From Variovorax guangxiensis (GTDB taxonomy: Bacteria; Pseudomonadota; Gammaproteobacteria; Burkholderiales; Burkholderiaceae_C), in the NCBI RefSeq assembly GCF_003952165.1, contig NZ_RXFT01000009.1:124001-188000 (forward strand): DNA of 64,000 nucleotides, given 5' to 3'. The position numbers and the translations under genes are program-made. Shown here in pieces: positions 1-9,322 of the stretch (position 1 is its first letter; each line of letters begins with the position of its first letter). The notes beneath the pieces are model-generated. The model saw nothing but the letters and a program-made list of their open reading frames with translations. It searched no databases and had not been told where the DNA came from.

Positions 1-471
1 CTGCGCGGCGCCAAGGAACGCGGCATCGCGCGCAAGCTGGTGGAACTGCTTCGCATCCGCTCGCGCAGCATCGAGCAGCCGGTTTCCACGCTCAGCGGCG
101 GCAACCAGCAGAAGGTGGTTTTCGCGCGCTGGCTGCACCGCGAATGCAAGGTGCTGCTGCTGGACGAACCCACGCGCGGCGTGGACGTGGGCGCGCGCGC
201 CGACCTCTACGCCGAACTCGACCGCATGACCGACGCCGGCAAGGCGCTGCTGATGGTGTCCAGCGACCTGCGCGAACTCATGGCCATGTGCGACCGCATC
301 GGCGTGATGAGCGCCGGGCGCCTGGTCGCGGTGTTCGAGCGCGGAGAATGGACCGAACAATCGCTGCTGGCCGCGGCATTCAGCGACGCGACAGGACACG
401 CAGCAGCAGCCAATCCGCCGACGGTATCCCCCGTTTCCGATCCGATCCCGGTCACCGCCGACACACCATGA
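1..471 (+). CDS. rbsA: Ribose/sugar ABC transporter ATP-binding protein, C-terminal fragment
   Basis: The reading frame is open from base 1, so the start lies outside the window; 156 residues are visible. It is the second nucleotide-binding domain of an RbsA/MglA-type tandem ATPase that powers sugar import at the inner membrane. The ABC signature LSGGNQQKV is at visible residues 31-39, Walker B LLLDEP at 52-57, and the segment VSSDL near 87 has the Ser found in place of the H-loop His in the second domain of this family. Its stop overlaps the start of the permease gene (ATGA). Downstream permease, ribokinase and pyranase genes support ribose as substrate. Sugar specificity is inferred from context only. 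Confidence 0.92.
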   Translation: MRGAKERGIARKLVELLRIRSRSIEQPVSTLSGGNQQKVVFARWLHRECKVLLLDEPTRGVDVGARADLYAELDRMTDAGKALLMVSSDLRELMAMCDRIGVMSAGRLVAVFERGEWTEQSLLAAAFSDATGHAAAANPPTVSPVSDPIPVTADTP

Positions 472-1460
472 ACGCCGCCTCTACGACATCCAACACGCCG
501 CCCGCGCCCTCCGCGCTGAAGGGCCAGCTCGGCACCTACCTGGGCCTCACGGTCGTGCTCGTGGGCATGATCGCCCTCTTCGGTTCGCTCAGCGAATACT
601 TCCTGACGCGCGAGACCTTCGTCTCCATCGCCAACGAGATTCCCGCGCTGGCCGTGATGGCGGTCGGCATGACCTTCGTGCTGATCATCGCGGGCATCGA
701 CCTGTCGGTGGGCTCGGTGCTGGCACTCAGCGCGGCCGTCACGGCCGCCGCCATCCTCGAATGGAAGCTCTCGGTGCCGCTGGCCGCTGCGCTCGGCCTG
801 GCCACGGGCCTGGTCTGCGGCACGGTCACCGGCGCGGTGTCGGTGGCCTGGCGGCTGCCGAGCTTCATCGTCTCGCTGGGCATGCTGGAGGCGGTGCGCG
901 GCGGCGCCTACCTCGTGACCGATTCGCGCACGCAGTACGTGGGCGACGCCATCTCGGGCCTGGCCGCTCCGTGGATCGGGGGCATCTCCGCCGCCTTCGT
1001 GCTGGCGGTGGTGCTGGTGGTCATCGGGCAGCTGGTGCTCACGCGCACCGTGTTCGGCCGCCACGTGGTGGGCATCGGCACCAACGAAGAGGCGATGCGG
1101 CTGGCGGGCGTCGATCCGCGGCCCATCCGCATCATCGTGTTCGCCGTCACCGGGCTGCTGGCCGGCCTCGCGGGCCTGATGCAGTCGGCCCGCCTCGAAG
1201 CAGCCGACCCGAACGCGGGCGTGGGCATCGAGCTGCAGGTGATCGCGGCCGTGGTCATCGGCGGCACCAGCCTGATGGGCGGGCGCGGCTCGGTCGTCAA
1301 CACCTTCTTCGGCGTGCTGATCATCGCGGTGCTGGAAGCCGGCCTCGCGCAGGTGGGTGCCAGCGAGCCGAGCAAGCGGATCATCACCGGCGCGGTGATC
1401 GTGGTGGCGGTGATCATCGACACGCTGCGCCAGCGCCGCGCGGAACGCCGGCTGGCCTGA
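468..1460 (+). CDS. rbsC: Ribose/sugar ABC transporter permease RbsC
   Basis: A 330-residue hydrophobic protein of the RbsC/AraH/XylH permease family, the membrane channel for the RbsA ATPase. The conserved segment GIDLSVGSVLALSAA and the cytoplasmic coupling-loop region NEEAMRLAGVDP are visible, and the length is normal for the family. The start ATG at 468 overlaps the rbsA stop by four bases, which implies translational coupling. It is the second gene of a rbsA-rbsC-lacI-rbsK-rbsD operon. A periplasmic RbsB-type receptor is not seen and is presumably upstream of the window. Confidence 0.93.
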   Translation: MNAASTTSNTPPAPSALKGQLGTYLGLTVVLVGMIALFGSLSEYFLTRETFVSIANEIPALAVMAVGMTFVLIIAGIDLSVGSVLALSAAVTAAAILEWKLSVPLAAALGLATGLVCGTVTGAVSVAWRLPSFIVSLGMLEAVRGGAYLVTDSRTQYVGDAISGLAAPWIGGISAAFVLAVVLVVIGQLVLTRTVFGRHVVGIGTNEEAMRLAGVDPRPIRIIVFAVTGLLAGLAGLMQSARLEAADPNAGVGIELQVIAAVVIGGTSLMGGRGSVVNTFFGVLIIAVLEAGLAQVGASEPSKRIITGAVIVVAVIIDTLRQRRAERRLA

Positions 1461-1494
1461 TCGCCGCCGCCCATCCAGCAAGAGGAATAGAACC

Positions 1495-2592
1495 ATGGCC
1501 ACCATCAAGGACGTCGCGCTGAAGGCGGAGGTGTCGGTCACCACCGTCTCGCATGTGGTCAACGACACGCGCCACGTGAGCGCCAAGGTGCGCGAGCGGG
1601 TGGAGCTCGCCATCCGCGAGCTGGGCTACGTGCCCAACGCGATGGCGCGCAGCCTCAAGAGCAACACCACCTCGACGCTGGGCATGCTCATTCCCAACAG
1701 CTCCAACCCCTACTTCGCCGAGATCGTGCGCATCGTGGAAGACCGCTGCTTCGGCGCCGGCTACACGCTGGTGCTGTGCAACACCGACGACGAGCCCCGC
1801 CGCCAGAGCGTGTACCTGCAGGTGCTGGCCGAGCGCCGCATCGACGGGCTGATCGTGGTGTCGACCGGCGAGAGCGGCGACAACGACCTGGCGAAGCAGC
1901 TCAATGGCCTGCGCGTGCCGACCGTGCTGGTCGACCGCGAGATCGCCAACCCCGTGTGCGACCTGGTCGAGACCGCCCACATGCAGGGCGGCCTGCTCGC
2001 CGTGCGGCACCTGCTGTCGCTGGGCCACAAGCGCATCGCCTGCATCGGCGGGCCGGTGGGCGTGATGCCCAGCGAGCAGCGCATCGAAGGCTGGCGCATG
2101 GCGCTGGCCGAAGCCGGCGCCGCGCCCGGCATCGCCAGCACCGACTCGCTGCTGTGGCGCGGCGGCTTCACCAGCCAGGGCGGCTACGAGGCGATGCACG
2201 CCATCCTGCGCACCGAGCAGAAGCCCTCGGCCGTGTTCGTCTGCAACGACCTGATGGCCATCGGCGCATTGCGCGCGGCGCACGAGAGCGGCGTGCGCGT
2301 GCCCGACGAGCTCTCGATCGTCGGCTTCGACGACATCGAACTCTCTGCCTACACCAGCCCCGCGCTCACCACCGTGGCGCAACCCAAGGAGCGCATCGGC
2401 GCGCTGGCGGTCGACATGCTGCTGGAGCGCGTGGGCGGCAAGCGCCGCGACGCGCGCAAGGTGGTGCTGCAGCCCGAGCTGTGCGTGCGCGCCTCCACTG
2501 CGCGCCACGCGAGCTTCCGCGAAGCCCCCGCTCCCGCGCCGGCTGCCGCCGAAACGCCCTCCCAGCAACCCCGAAAGTCCCGCACCTCGTGA
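1495..2592 (+). CDS. LacI-family transcriptional regulator of the ribose operon
   Basis: 365 residues with an N-terminal LacI helix-turn-helix (IKDVALKAEVSVTTVSHVVN, residues 3-22) and hinge, followed by a periplasmic-binding-protein-like effector domain. The start ATG follows AGAGGAATAG at a good ribosome-binding distance. The position between rbsC and rbsK, with overlapping translation into rbsK, makes it the probable ribose operon repressor (RbsR-like). Being inside the operon suggests autoregulation. The C-terminal 25 residues are Pro/Ala-rich and probably disordered. The effector sugar is inferred from neighbours. Confidence 0.9.
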   Translation: MATIKDVALKAEVSVTTVSHVVNDTRHVSAKVRERVELAIRELGYVPNAMARSLKSNTTSTLGMLIPNSSNPYFAEIVRIVEDRCFGAGYTLVLCNTDDEPRRQSVYLQVLAERRIDGLIVVSTGESGDNDLAKQLNGLRVPTVLVDREIANPVCDLVETAHMQGGLLAVRHLLSLGHKRIACIGGPVGVMPSEQRIEGWRMALAEAGAAPGIASTDSLLWRGGFTSQGGYEAMHAILRTEQKPSAVFVCNDLMAIGALRAAHESGVRVPDELSIVGFDDIELSAYTSPALTTVAQPKERIGALAVDMLLERVGGKRRDARKVVLQPELCVRASTARHASFREAPAPAPAAAETPSQQPRKSRTS

Positions 2593-3566
2593 GCCTGAAG
2601 CCTTCTTCTAGCAGCAGCACCGATGGCCGTGCCGCGGCACCGCGCATCGTGGTGTTCGGCAGCCTCAACATGGACCTGGTCGTGCGCGTACCGCACGCGC
2701 CGGCCGCGGGCGAGACCCTGCTGGGCCATTCGATCGCCGACATTCCCGGCGGCAAGGGCGCCAATCAGGCGGTGAGCTGCGCGCGCCAGGGCGGCAGCGT
2801 GCGCATGATCGGCTGCGTCGGCGACGACGCGCATGGCAAGGCGCTGCGCGATTCGCTGGAGCGCGACGGCATCGACACCGCTTCCCTGCGCACCGTTGCG
2901 GGCGAGCCCACCGGCACCGCGCTGATCCTGGTGGAAGACAGCGGGCAGAACCGCATTGTGATGATCCCCGGCGCCAACGCCCGGCTGGAGGCCGACGAGG
3001 CCGCGCTGAAGCAGCAGGTGCAGGGCGCCGCCTTCCTGGTGGCGCAGTTCGAGACGCCGCTCGATCAGGTCGCCCGCGCCATCGCGGTGGCGCACGAGGC
3101 CGGCTGCAAGGTACTGCTGAACCCCTCGCCCGTGCAGGCCATCGCCGAGCCTCTGTGGCCGAAGATCGACACGCTGGTGGTCAACGAGATCGAGGCACAG
3201 ACGCTGTGCGGCCAATCCGCCGACAGCCCCGAGGAGGCCGCGCATGCGGGCCAGGCACTGCGTGCCAAGGGCATCGCGCGCGTGGTCGTCACGCTGGGCT
3301 CGCGCGGCGCGGTGGCCGTCGATGCCGACGGCGCGCGCCACCATCCCGCGCCGCAGGTGCAGGCGGTCGACACGACGGCGGCCGGCGACACCTTCCTGGG
3401 CGCGCTCGCCGTCGCGCTGGGCGAAGGCCAGGGCTTCGACGAGGCCGTACGTCTCGGAATCCGCGCCGCGGCGCTGTGCATCCAGCAGCCGGGCGCCCAG
3501 CCTTCCATTCCGCAGCGCGAGGCCGTGCTGCGCAGCCCCATGCCCCCCGACTGGATCAAGCTTTGA
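2589..3566 (+). CDS. rbsK: Ribokinase
   Basis: A PfkB-family kinase of 325 residues that phosphorylates ribose to ribose 5-phosphate in the cytoplasm. The N-terminal PfkB signature region GGKGANQAVSCARQGG and the C-terminal signature DTTAAGDTFLGAL, containing the catalytic Asp, are both present. The start is taken as GTG at 2589: it overlaps the TGA of the LacI gene (GTGA), and the conserved ribokinase sequence begins shortly after it. The frame stays open upstream, but that part has no ribokinase homology and lies inside the regulator gene. The stop overlaps the rbsD start. Confidence 0.93.
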   Translation: MSLKPSSSSSTDGRAAAPRIVVFGSLNMDLVVRVPHAPAAGETLLGHSIADIPGGKGANQAVSCARQGGSVRMIGCVGDDAHGKALRDSLERDGIDTASLRTVAGEPTGTALILVEDSGQNRIVMIPGANARLEADEAALKQQVQGAAFLVAQFETPLDQVARAIAVAHEAGCKVLLNPSPVQAIAEPLWPKIDTLVVNEIEAQTLCGQSADSPEEAAHAGQALRAKGIARVVVTLGSRGAVAVDADGARHHPAPQVQAVDTTAAGDTFLGALAVALGEGQGFDEAVRLGIRAAALCIQQPGAQPSIPQREAVLRSPMPPDWIKL

Positions 3567-3955
3567 AACGCACCGCCCTGCTGCACGCCGAACTCTCCCA
3601 CGTGATCGCCTCGCTGGGCCACGGCGACATGCTCGTGCTCGGCGACGCCGGCCTGCCCATTCCCGACGGCCCGCGCCGCATCGACCTTGCGGTGGCGCGC
3701 GGCGTGCCGCAGCTCGACGAGGTGCTGCAGGCGGTGCTGTCGGAGATGCAGGTGGAAGCCATCGTGATTGCCGACGAGGCGCTCGGCGATGCGAAGAAGC
3801 TGCCCGGCTGGTATCCGCAGTCGCTGGGCATCGAGCCCCAGGCGGTGTCGCACGAAGAATTCAAGCGCCGCACCGCCAAGGCACGCGCGATGGTGCGCAC
3901 GGGCGAATGCACGCCCTACGCCAACATCATCCTGATCGCAGGGGTGAAGTTCTGA
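3563..3955 (+). CDS. rbsD: D-ribose pyranase
   Basis: 130 residues of the RbsD/FucU family, which interconverts the pyranose and furanose forms of ribose so that ribokinase can use it. The catalytic His20 lies in SLGHGDMLVLGDAGLPIP, and the conserved C-terminus ECTPYANIILIAGVKF is intact. The start is TTG at 3563, overlapping the rbsK stop (TTGA), so three successive genes here are coupled through overlapping stops with GTG or TTG starts. The length is close to the roughly 139 residues of E. coli RbsD. This gene identifies the operon as a ribose operon. Confidence 0.93.
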   Translation: MKRTALLHAELSHVIASLGHGDMLVLGDAGLPIPDGPRRIDLAVARGVPQLDEVLQAVLSEMQVEAIVIADEALGDAKKLPGWYPQSLGIEPQAVSHEEFKRRTAKARAMVRTGECTPYANIILIAGVKF

Positions 3956-3977
3956 GGCGCCAACCGGGCGCCGACTT

Positions 3978-4865
3978 TCATTCGAACTTGTAGTTCGCGC
4001 CCACCACCTGCCCCACCTTGAGCGTGTGCTCCACGCCCTGGATCACGATGCAGTTCATGCCGAAGGTGATGCCGCCATCCACGCGCGCGTCGGCGCGGTA
4101 GGTGCGCAGCGTGTTGCCGACCTCGGGGCTGCTCAGCGCAGTGGCCGGGTCGATGTCGGGAATCGGGCAGCGCGTGCAGGGCTTGACGGGCCGCAGCTCG
4201 GCCTCGCCCTCGCCGGTCGTGATGTGCAGCGCGTCGACGCGGTCCTCGTCGTGCGACTCGATGCCGGCGAGCACGATGTTCGGGCGGAAGCGCTCGATGC
4301 CCACGGCGCCATGGCCCTGCGCCGCGAGACGGTCGTTGAGCTCGGCGAGCGAGCCTTCGCTCGCCACCAGCAGCGCGTAGCCGTCGGCGAACTGCGTCTG
4401 CGCCTCCACGCCGTCGGTCCACTTCATGCTCGACAGGCGCCTGTGCTCGGGGTCGAAGCGCACCAGGCGCAAGGTCTGCGGCTTGCCGGGCTCCGAGAGG
4501 AAATCGCTGAACCATTGCGCGGCGATGTCGCCCATGTCGTAGGCGGCGACTTCGTCCTTCCACACGCGCACCCGCACCGGCTTCTCTACCCGGTCGAAGG
4601 CCAGGTGCAGCGCCAGCATGCCGGGCGCGCGCAGCACCACTTCGGTGTGCTTCATCTGCGGCTTGATCAGCGCCATGCGCGGCAGCTGCCGCTGGGTGAC
4701 GAACTCGCCCTGCGCGTCGACCACCATCCAGGCGCGGTCGAACTCCAGCCCCGTCTCGGTCAGCAGCATTTCGGGAAGCTCGACGCCGGCGCAGGATTTC
4801 ACTGGGTAGACGAACAGGCGCGAGATGGTGGCCTGGAGATCGAAGGCGGGCTGGGAAGCGGACAC
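3978..4865 (-). CDS. MOSC domain protein (YcbX-like)
   Basis: 295 residues with the MOSC N-terminal beta-barrel domain (LFVYPVKSCAGVEL near the N-terminus) followed by a MOSC domain holding the conserved cysteine region KPCTRCPIPDID. Family members handle molybdenum cofactor or reduce N-hydroxylated compounds; which applies here is not visible. The start is taken as GTG at 4865 because AAGGAA lies about eight bases upstream and homology begins soon after. The longer frame up to 4967 runs through non-conserved sequence. It converges with rbsD and is divergent from the flavin monooxygenase gene. Confidence 0.88.
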   Translation of the reverse strand: MSASQPAFDLQATISRLFVYPVKSCAGVELPEMLLTETGLEFDRAWMVVDAQGEFVTQRQLPRMALIKPQMKHTEVVLRAPGMLALHLAFDRVEKPVRVRVWKDEVAAYDMGDIAAQWFSDFLSEPGKPQTLRLVRFDPEHRRLSSMKWTDGVEAQTQFADGYALLVASEGSLAELNDRLAAQGHGAVGIERFRPNIVLAGIESHDEDRVDALHITTGEGEAELRPVKPCTRCPIPDIDPATALSSPEVGNTLRTYRADARVDGGITFGMNCIVIQGVEHTLKVGQVVGANYKFE

Positions 4866-4983
4866 GGTGGGGTTTCCTTGGAATTCGGCCGCGATTGTCC
4901 CGTATCGCAGCGGCGGCAAGACCGTGGGCCACCGGGAAAAGACCCCGGGTCCGCGCCGGACGGGCAACTCCTACAATCCTTCG

Positions 4984-6111
4984 ATGGCTCTCCCCCCAGA
5001 AGTTTGCATTCGCGGCGCCGGCATCGTCGGCCGTACGCTGGCCCTGCTGCTCGCACGCGAGCGCGTGCGCGTCGCGCTGGTGGTGCCGCCGGCCGCGCAG
5101 GGCAAGGAAGACATCCGCGCCTACGCGCTCAATACCGCCTCCCGCGCGCTGCTCGAATCGCTGCGCGCCTGGCCCGATGCGGCCCACGCTACGGCCGTGC
5201 GCGAAATGCTGGTGCATGGCGACGAAGGCGGCCGGGTGCAGTTCAGCGCCGCGCGCCAGAAGGTCGATGCACTGGCCTGGATCGTCGACGTGCCCGCGCT
5301 CGAAAAGCAGCTGGCCGACGCTGTGCGCTTCCAGCCCCAGATCGAAGTCGTGGCCGAGCCCGTGGCCGCGCCGCTGACCGTGGTGTGCGAGGGCAAGGCC
5401 AGCACCACGCGCGAGGCCCTCGGCGTGAGCTACGAGGTCACTCGCTATCCGCAGCACGCCATCGCGGCCCGGCTGGAAGCAGCGCAGTCGCACGACGGCA
5501 TCGCGCGCCAGTGGTTCAACGACAAGGGCGAGGTGCTCGCGCTGCTGCCGCTGGACGGCACGCACGGCAGGACGGTCGCGCTGGTGTGGTCGACCGACCA
5601 GCTGCGCGCGCCGGGCCTGCTCGCGCAGGGCGACGAAGAGTTCGCCGTCGCGGTCACCGAGGCCAGCCACAACGCGCTCGGCGCGCTCCGGCTCACCAGC
5701 GAGCGCGCCGCCTGGCCGCTGGCCCGCGCCATCGCCGACCGCTGGACCGGTGCCATGCCCGGCCAGCCGAACCGCTCGTGGGCGCTGGCGGGCGACGCCG
5801 CGCACACGGTGCACCCGCTCGCCGGCCAGGGCCTGAACCTGGGACTGGCCGACGCCGCCGAGCTGGCCGGCGTGATCAAGAACCGCGACTACTGGCGCAG
5901 CGTGGGCGATGCTCGGCTGCTGCGCCGCTACGAGCGCGCCCGCCGCACCGACGTGCTGCAGATGAGCCTGGCGACCGACGGGCTGCAGCAGCTCTTCGCG
6001 CACGACCTGGGCCCGCTGCAGGCCTTGCGCAACTGGGGCATGCGCGGTTTCGACCGCACGCGCCTCGTCAAGCACTGGATCACCGCGCAGGCCATGGGCC
6101 TGAAGGCCTGA
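4984..6111 (+). CDS. FAD-dependent monooxygenase, UbiH/UbiF/VisC type
   Basis: 375 residues. An N-terminal FAD-binding Rossmann motif (RGAGIVGRTLALLLARE, from about residue 10) and the second FAD motif GDAAHTVHPLAGQGLNLG near residue 277 place it with ubiquinone-biosynthesis hydroxylases. It probably hydroxylates the ubiquinone ring or a related aromatic, but the exact position is not readable from sequence. The ATG at 4984 is chosen because the FAD motif begins ten residues later; the frame is open further upstream without homology. It is followed after 45 bases by a DsbC-like gene. Confidence 0.85.
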   Translation: MALPPEVCIRGAGIVGRTLALLLARERVRVALVVPPAAQGKEDIRAYALNTASRALLESLRAWPDAAHATAVREMLVHGDEGGRVQFSAARQKVDALAWIVDVPALEKQLADAVRFQPQIEVVAEPVAAPLTVVCEGKASTTREALGVSYEVTRYPQHAIAARLEAAQSHDGIARQWFNDKGEVLALLPLDGTHGRTVALVWSTDQLRAPGLLAQGDEEFAVAVTEASHNALGALRLTSERAAWPLARAIADRWTGAMPGQPNRSWALAGDAAHTVHPLAGQGLNLGLADAAELAGVIKNRDYWRSVGDARLLRRYERARRTDVLQMSLATDGLQQLFAHDLGPLQALRNWGMRGFDRTRLVKHWITAQAMGLKA

Positions 6112-6156
6112 GGCCCTACCCTTCGACTGAATCCCGACCGAACAAACGGACTTCCG

Positions 6157-6879
6157 ATGACACTCGTACGCAACCTTCTTCTCGCCGCCTGCACGCTCGG
6201 CGCGGTCGTGGCCGCCACCGCAGGCGAGGCCGAGATCCGCAAGAACCTGCCTTCGCGCATTCCGCAGTTCCCGGCCATCGACGAGGTGTCGAAGTCGCCG
6301 ATCCCGGGTGTGTACGAAGTGCGCGTGAACGGCTCGCAGATCTTCTACACCGACGAGCAGGGCAACTACCTCTTCCAGGGCAACCTGATCGACGTGAAGG
6401 CGCGCAAGAACCTCACCGAGGAGCGCGTCGAGAAGCTCAGCGCCGTCGCCTTCGACCAGCTGCCGCTGAAGGACTCGATCAAGATCGTGCGCGGCAACGG
6501 CAAGCGCAAGCTCGCGGTGTTCGAAGACCCCAACTGCGGCTACTGCAAGCGCTTCGAGAAGGACATGAAGACTGTCGACAACGTCACCGTGTACCTGTTC
6601 CTGTACCCCGTGCTCGGCCCCGACTCGAACGTCAAGTCGCGCGACATCTGGTGCAGCAAGGACAAGGGCAAGGCCTGGAGCGACTGGATGGAGTCGAGCA
6701 CCCGCCCGGCCACCGCGCCCTCGAGCTGCGACGTGACCGCGCTGCAGCGCAACGTCGACTTCGGCCGCAAGTACAACATCACCGGCACGCCCACGCTGAT
6801 CTTCAGCGACGGCACGCGCACGCCGGGTGCCATTCCCGCGGAGCAGGTCGAGAAGCAACTCACCGCGTCGTCCAGCTGA
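6157..6879 (+). CDS. DsbC-family thiol:disulfide interchange protein
   Basis: 240 residues with a cleavable signal peptide (hydrophobic residues 5-20, cut near ATAGEA). There is an N-terminal DsbC/G dimerisation domain (about 22-100) and a thioredoxin-fold domain with the redox motif CGYC at 127-130 and cis-Pro loop TGTPTLIF. Such proteins act in the periplasm as disulfide isomerases. The stop codon overlaps the start of the following peptidase gene by one base, so the two are probably co-transcribed. DsbC is favoured over DsbG by the CGYC motif. Confidence 0.9.
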   Translation: MTLVRNLLLAACTLGAVVAATAGEAEIRKNLPSRIPQFPAIDEVSKSPIPGVYEVRVNGSQIFYTDEQGNYLFQGNLIDVKARKNLTEERVEKLSAVAFDQLPLKDSIKIVRGNGKRKLAVFEDPNCGYCKRFEKDMKTVDNVTVYLFLYPVLGPDSNVKSRDIWCSKDKGKAWSDWMESSTRPATAPSSCDVTALQRNVDFGRKYNITGTPTLIFSDGTRTPGAIPAEQVEKQLTASSS

Positions 6880-8708
6880 TGGCGACGAAAGCCCCAGCGC
6901 AGCACGCGGCAGGCGTGCACTACCGCGTCGAATGCGCCGACCCGCACGCGCATCTGTTCGGGGTCACACTCACCATCGACACGCCCGCCGCGCAGCAGCG
7001 CGTGTCGCTGCCGGTATGGATTCCTGGCAGCTACCTGGTGCGCGAATTCGCGAAGAACCTGCAGGGCCTGCGCGCCACGCAGGGCCGCCGCAAGCCGGTG
7101 CTGACGCAACTCGACAAATGCAGCTGGCTGGTCGAATGCACACCCGGGCAGCCGCTGGTGCTGAACTACCAGGTCTGCGCGTACGACAACTCGGTGCGCA
7201 CCGCCTGGCTCGACGCCGAGCGCGGCTTCTTCAACGGCACCAGCGTGTGCCTGCGCGTCGAGGGACAGACCGAATCGCCGCACGCGATGGAGATCGTCGC
7301 GCCCGCGCATGTCGATGGCGACAGCCCGCGCTGGTCGTGCGCCACCGCGCTCGTGCCGCTGAAGGCCGACAAGCACGGCTTCGGCAGCTACATCGCCTCG
7401 GGCTATGACGAACTGGCCGACAGCCCGGTGGAAATGGGCGCCTTCTGGAGCGCCGACTTCGAAGCCTGCGGCGTGCCGCACCGCTTCGTGGTGGCCGGCG
7501 CGGCCGCCTCGTTCGACGGCGACAGGCTCATCGCCGACACCAAGGCCATCTGCGAAGCCGAGATGCGCTTCTGGCACGGCGACAAGGTCGGCAAGCGCGG
7601 CGGTGCGAAGCCGCCGATCGACCGCTACGTGTTCATGCTCAACGTGGTCGACGAGGGCTATGGCGGGCTCGAGCATCGCCATTCCACCGCGCTGATCTGC
7701 AACCGGCGCGACCTGCCGCAACTGGGCGAGAAGAAGAAGCAGCCCGATGGCTACACCACGCTGCTGGGGCTCGTCAGCCACGAGTACTTCCACACCTGGA
7801 ACGTCAAGCGCATGCGGCCGGCGGAGTTCGCGCGCTACGACTACAGCCAGGAGAACTACACACAGCTGCTGTGGTTCTTCGAAGGCTTCACCAGCTACTA
7901 CGACGACCTGCTGCTGCGCCGCGCCGGGCGCATCGACGACGCGGGCTACCTGCGGCTGCTTAACAAGACGATCAACCAGGTCATGCAGACGCCGGGCCGG
8001 CTGGTGCAGCCGGTGGCCGACGCGAGCTTCGACGCCTGGGTCAAGTACTACCGCCAGGACGAGCAGACGCCCAACAGCACGGTGAGCTACTACACCAAGG
8101 GCGCGCTGGTGGCGCTGTGCCTCGATCTCACGCTGCGCCACGAAGGCAAGGGCACGCTCGACGACGTGATGCGCCACCTGTGGAAGCACAGCGAGGGCGG
8201 GCCGATCAGCGAGGAAGACATCGCAGCCGCGCTCGAAGCGGTGGGCGGCCGCTCGTACAGGCCGGAACTGGCGCGCTGGGTGCATTCGACGGAAGAGCTC
8301 CCGCTCTCGCTGCTGCTGCGCTCGCACGGCGTGGCCACGCTCGAAGACCCGTCTCAGCCGGCGCAGGCGCTGGGCCTGCGCGTGGCCGAAGCCAACGGCG
8401 GTGTGCAGCTGAAGGTGGTGCTGCGCGGCGGCGCCGCCGAGAAGGCCGGCTTCTCTGCCAACGACGAGTGGATCGGCATCGAGCTGCCCGCATCCGGCAG
8501 AAAGGGCCAGCAGCGACCGGCGCAGGCCTGGCGCATCGCCAAGCTCGACGACCTGGCGCTCTACCTGGGCGATGCCACGAAGTGCACCGCCATCGTGGCG
8601 CGCGACCGCAAGCTGATCAGGCTACCGCTGGCGCTGCCGACCGGGGTGACCACCTGGCGGCTGTTCTCGCACGATGCCGGCAAAGTGACGGGCTGGCTGG
8701 GCGGCTAA
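6879..8708 (+). CDS. M61-family metallopeptidase with PDZ domain
   Basis: 609 residues. The zinc motif HEYFH is near residue 301 in SHEYFHTWNVKRMRP, and the downstream acidic ligand region FFEGFTSYYDDL is present. The N-terminal region from residue 1 is the M61 beta-sandwich domain, and a C-terminal PDZ-like domain follows from about 490. This matches the glycyl aminopeptidase (M61) family. No signal peptide is evident, so it is probably cytoplasmic. The ATG at 6879 overlaps the dsbC-like TGA; the frame is open far upstream but without peptidase homology. Confidence 0.9.
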   Translation: MATKAPAQHAAGVHYRVECADPHAHLFGVTLTIDTPAAQQRVSLPVWIPGSYLVREFAKNLQGLRATQGRRKPVLTQLDKCSWLVECTPGQPLVLNYQVCAYDNSVRTAWLDAERGFFNGTSVCLRVEGQTESPHAMEIVAPAHVDGDSPRWSCATALVPLKADKHGFGSYIASGYDELADSPVEMGAFWSADFEACGVPHRFVVAGAAASFDGDRLIADTKAICEAEMRFWHGDKVGKRGGAKPPIDRYVFMLNVVDEGYGGLEHRHSTALICNRRDLPQLGEKKKQPDGYTTLLGLVSHEYFHTWNVKRMRPAEFARYDYSQENYTQLLWFFEGFTSYYDDLLLRRAGRIDDAGYLRLLNKTINQVMQTPGRLVQPVADASFDAWVKYYRQDEQTPNSTVSYYTKGALVALCLDLTLRHEGKGTLDDVMRHLWKHSEGGPISEEDIAAALEAVGGRSYRPELARWVHSTEELPLSLLLRSHGVATLEDPSQPAQALGLRVAEANGGVQLKVVLRGGAAEKAGFSANDEWIGIELPASGRKGQQRPAQAWRIAKLDDLALYLGDATKCTAIVARDRKLIRLPLALPTGVTTWRLFSHDAGKVTGWLGG

Positions 8709-9295
8709 CCGTTTTCTCCTGCCGCCACGGGGTGGCGCACGAACATCATCGGCTGGGGTTCGCCCACCAGCACGCAGGGCTTGCCGGTGCGCCGGCAGTG
8801 GTCCTGCACGCGCCAGTAGGCGCCGTGGCTCACGCACCCGGTCTGGCAGATCACGAGATCGGCCGCGCGCAGGCTGGCTTCGAGCGCGGCGTCGTCCGCC
8901 TCGTCGCCGCCGTCGTGATGCAGGTAGCGGCCACCGGCGATCTCCACCAGTTGGCGCGCGAGCGAGGCCGGCGCCTCGTCGCCCTGCCCCACGCACAGCA
9001 CCGCCTTCTCGCGCAGATCGGCCGGCGCAGGTGCCCCCGACGGCTTCAGGTGGCGCTTGCTGCCCGGCATAAGCAGCGCATGCAGCCGCTTCGGCAGCGC
9101 ACCGCCCGCGGAGGCTCGCGCCGCGAGCTCCTCGCGCACGATGGCGATGGCCGAATCCCGCGCCACCAGCGCGCCGCGCAGCCGCACGATCTGCGCTTCG
9201 AGCTTTTCGACCAGGGCTGCCTGCTCGACCAGCAGGCGCGAGCAGCGCTCCTGAACGCGGGCATAGGCCCGCAGCAACACGGCATGTTCTTGCAT
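8705..9295 (-). CDS. DUF2325 domain protein
   Basis: 196 residues. The N-terminal half is helical and charged (probable coiled coil, about residues 5-60). The C-terminal half is a DUF2325 domain with the segments VLCVGQGDE and CQTGCVSHGAYW, a likely Cys-containing site. Function is unknown. The start is taken at 9295 because GGAG lies six bases upstream; in-frame ATGs at 9307 and 9316 are also possible. A Fur-box-like palindrome lies 28 bases upstream of this start (9323-9337), suggesting iron control. It ends convergently with the M61 gene with a four-base overlap. Confidence 0.85.
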   Translation of the reverse strand: MQEHAVLLRAYARVQERCSRLLVEQAALVEKLEAQIVRLRGALVARDSAIAIVREELAARASAGGALPKRLHALLMPGSKRHLKPSGAPAPADLREKAVLCVGQGDEAPASLARQLVEIAGGRYLHHDGGDEADDAALEASLRAADLVICQTGCVSHGAYWRVQDHCRRTGKPCVLVGEPQPMMFVRHPVAAGENG

Positions 9296-9322
9296 CGGGA
9301 ACTCCATGGCGGGCATTCTAGA

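Noticed and set aside
3916..6858. A 980-codon open frame on the minus strand across the MOSC, monooxygenase and DsbC genes
   Set aside because: It is a GC-rich shadow frame with Arg/Ala/His-rich non-conserved sequence, opposite clearly recognisable genes.
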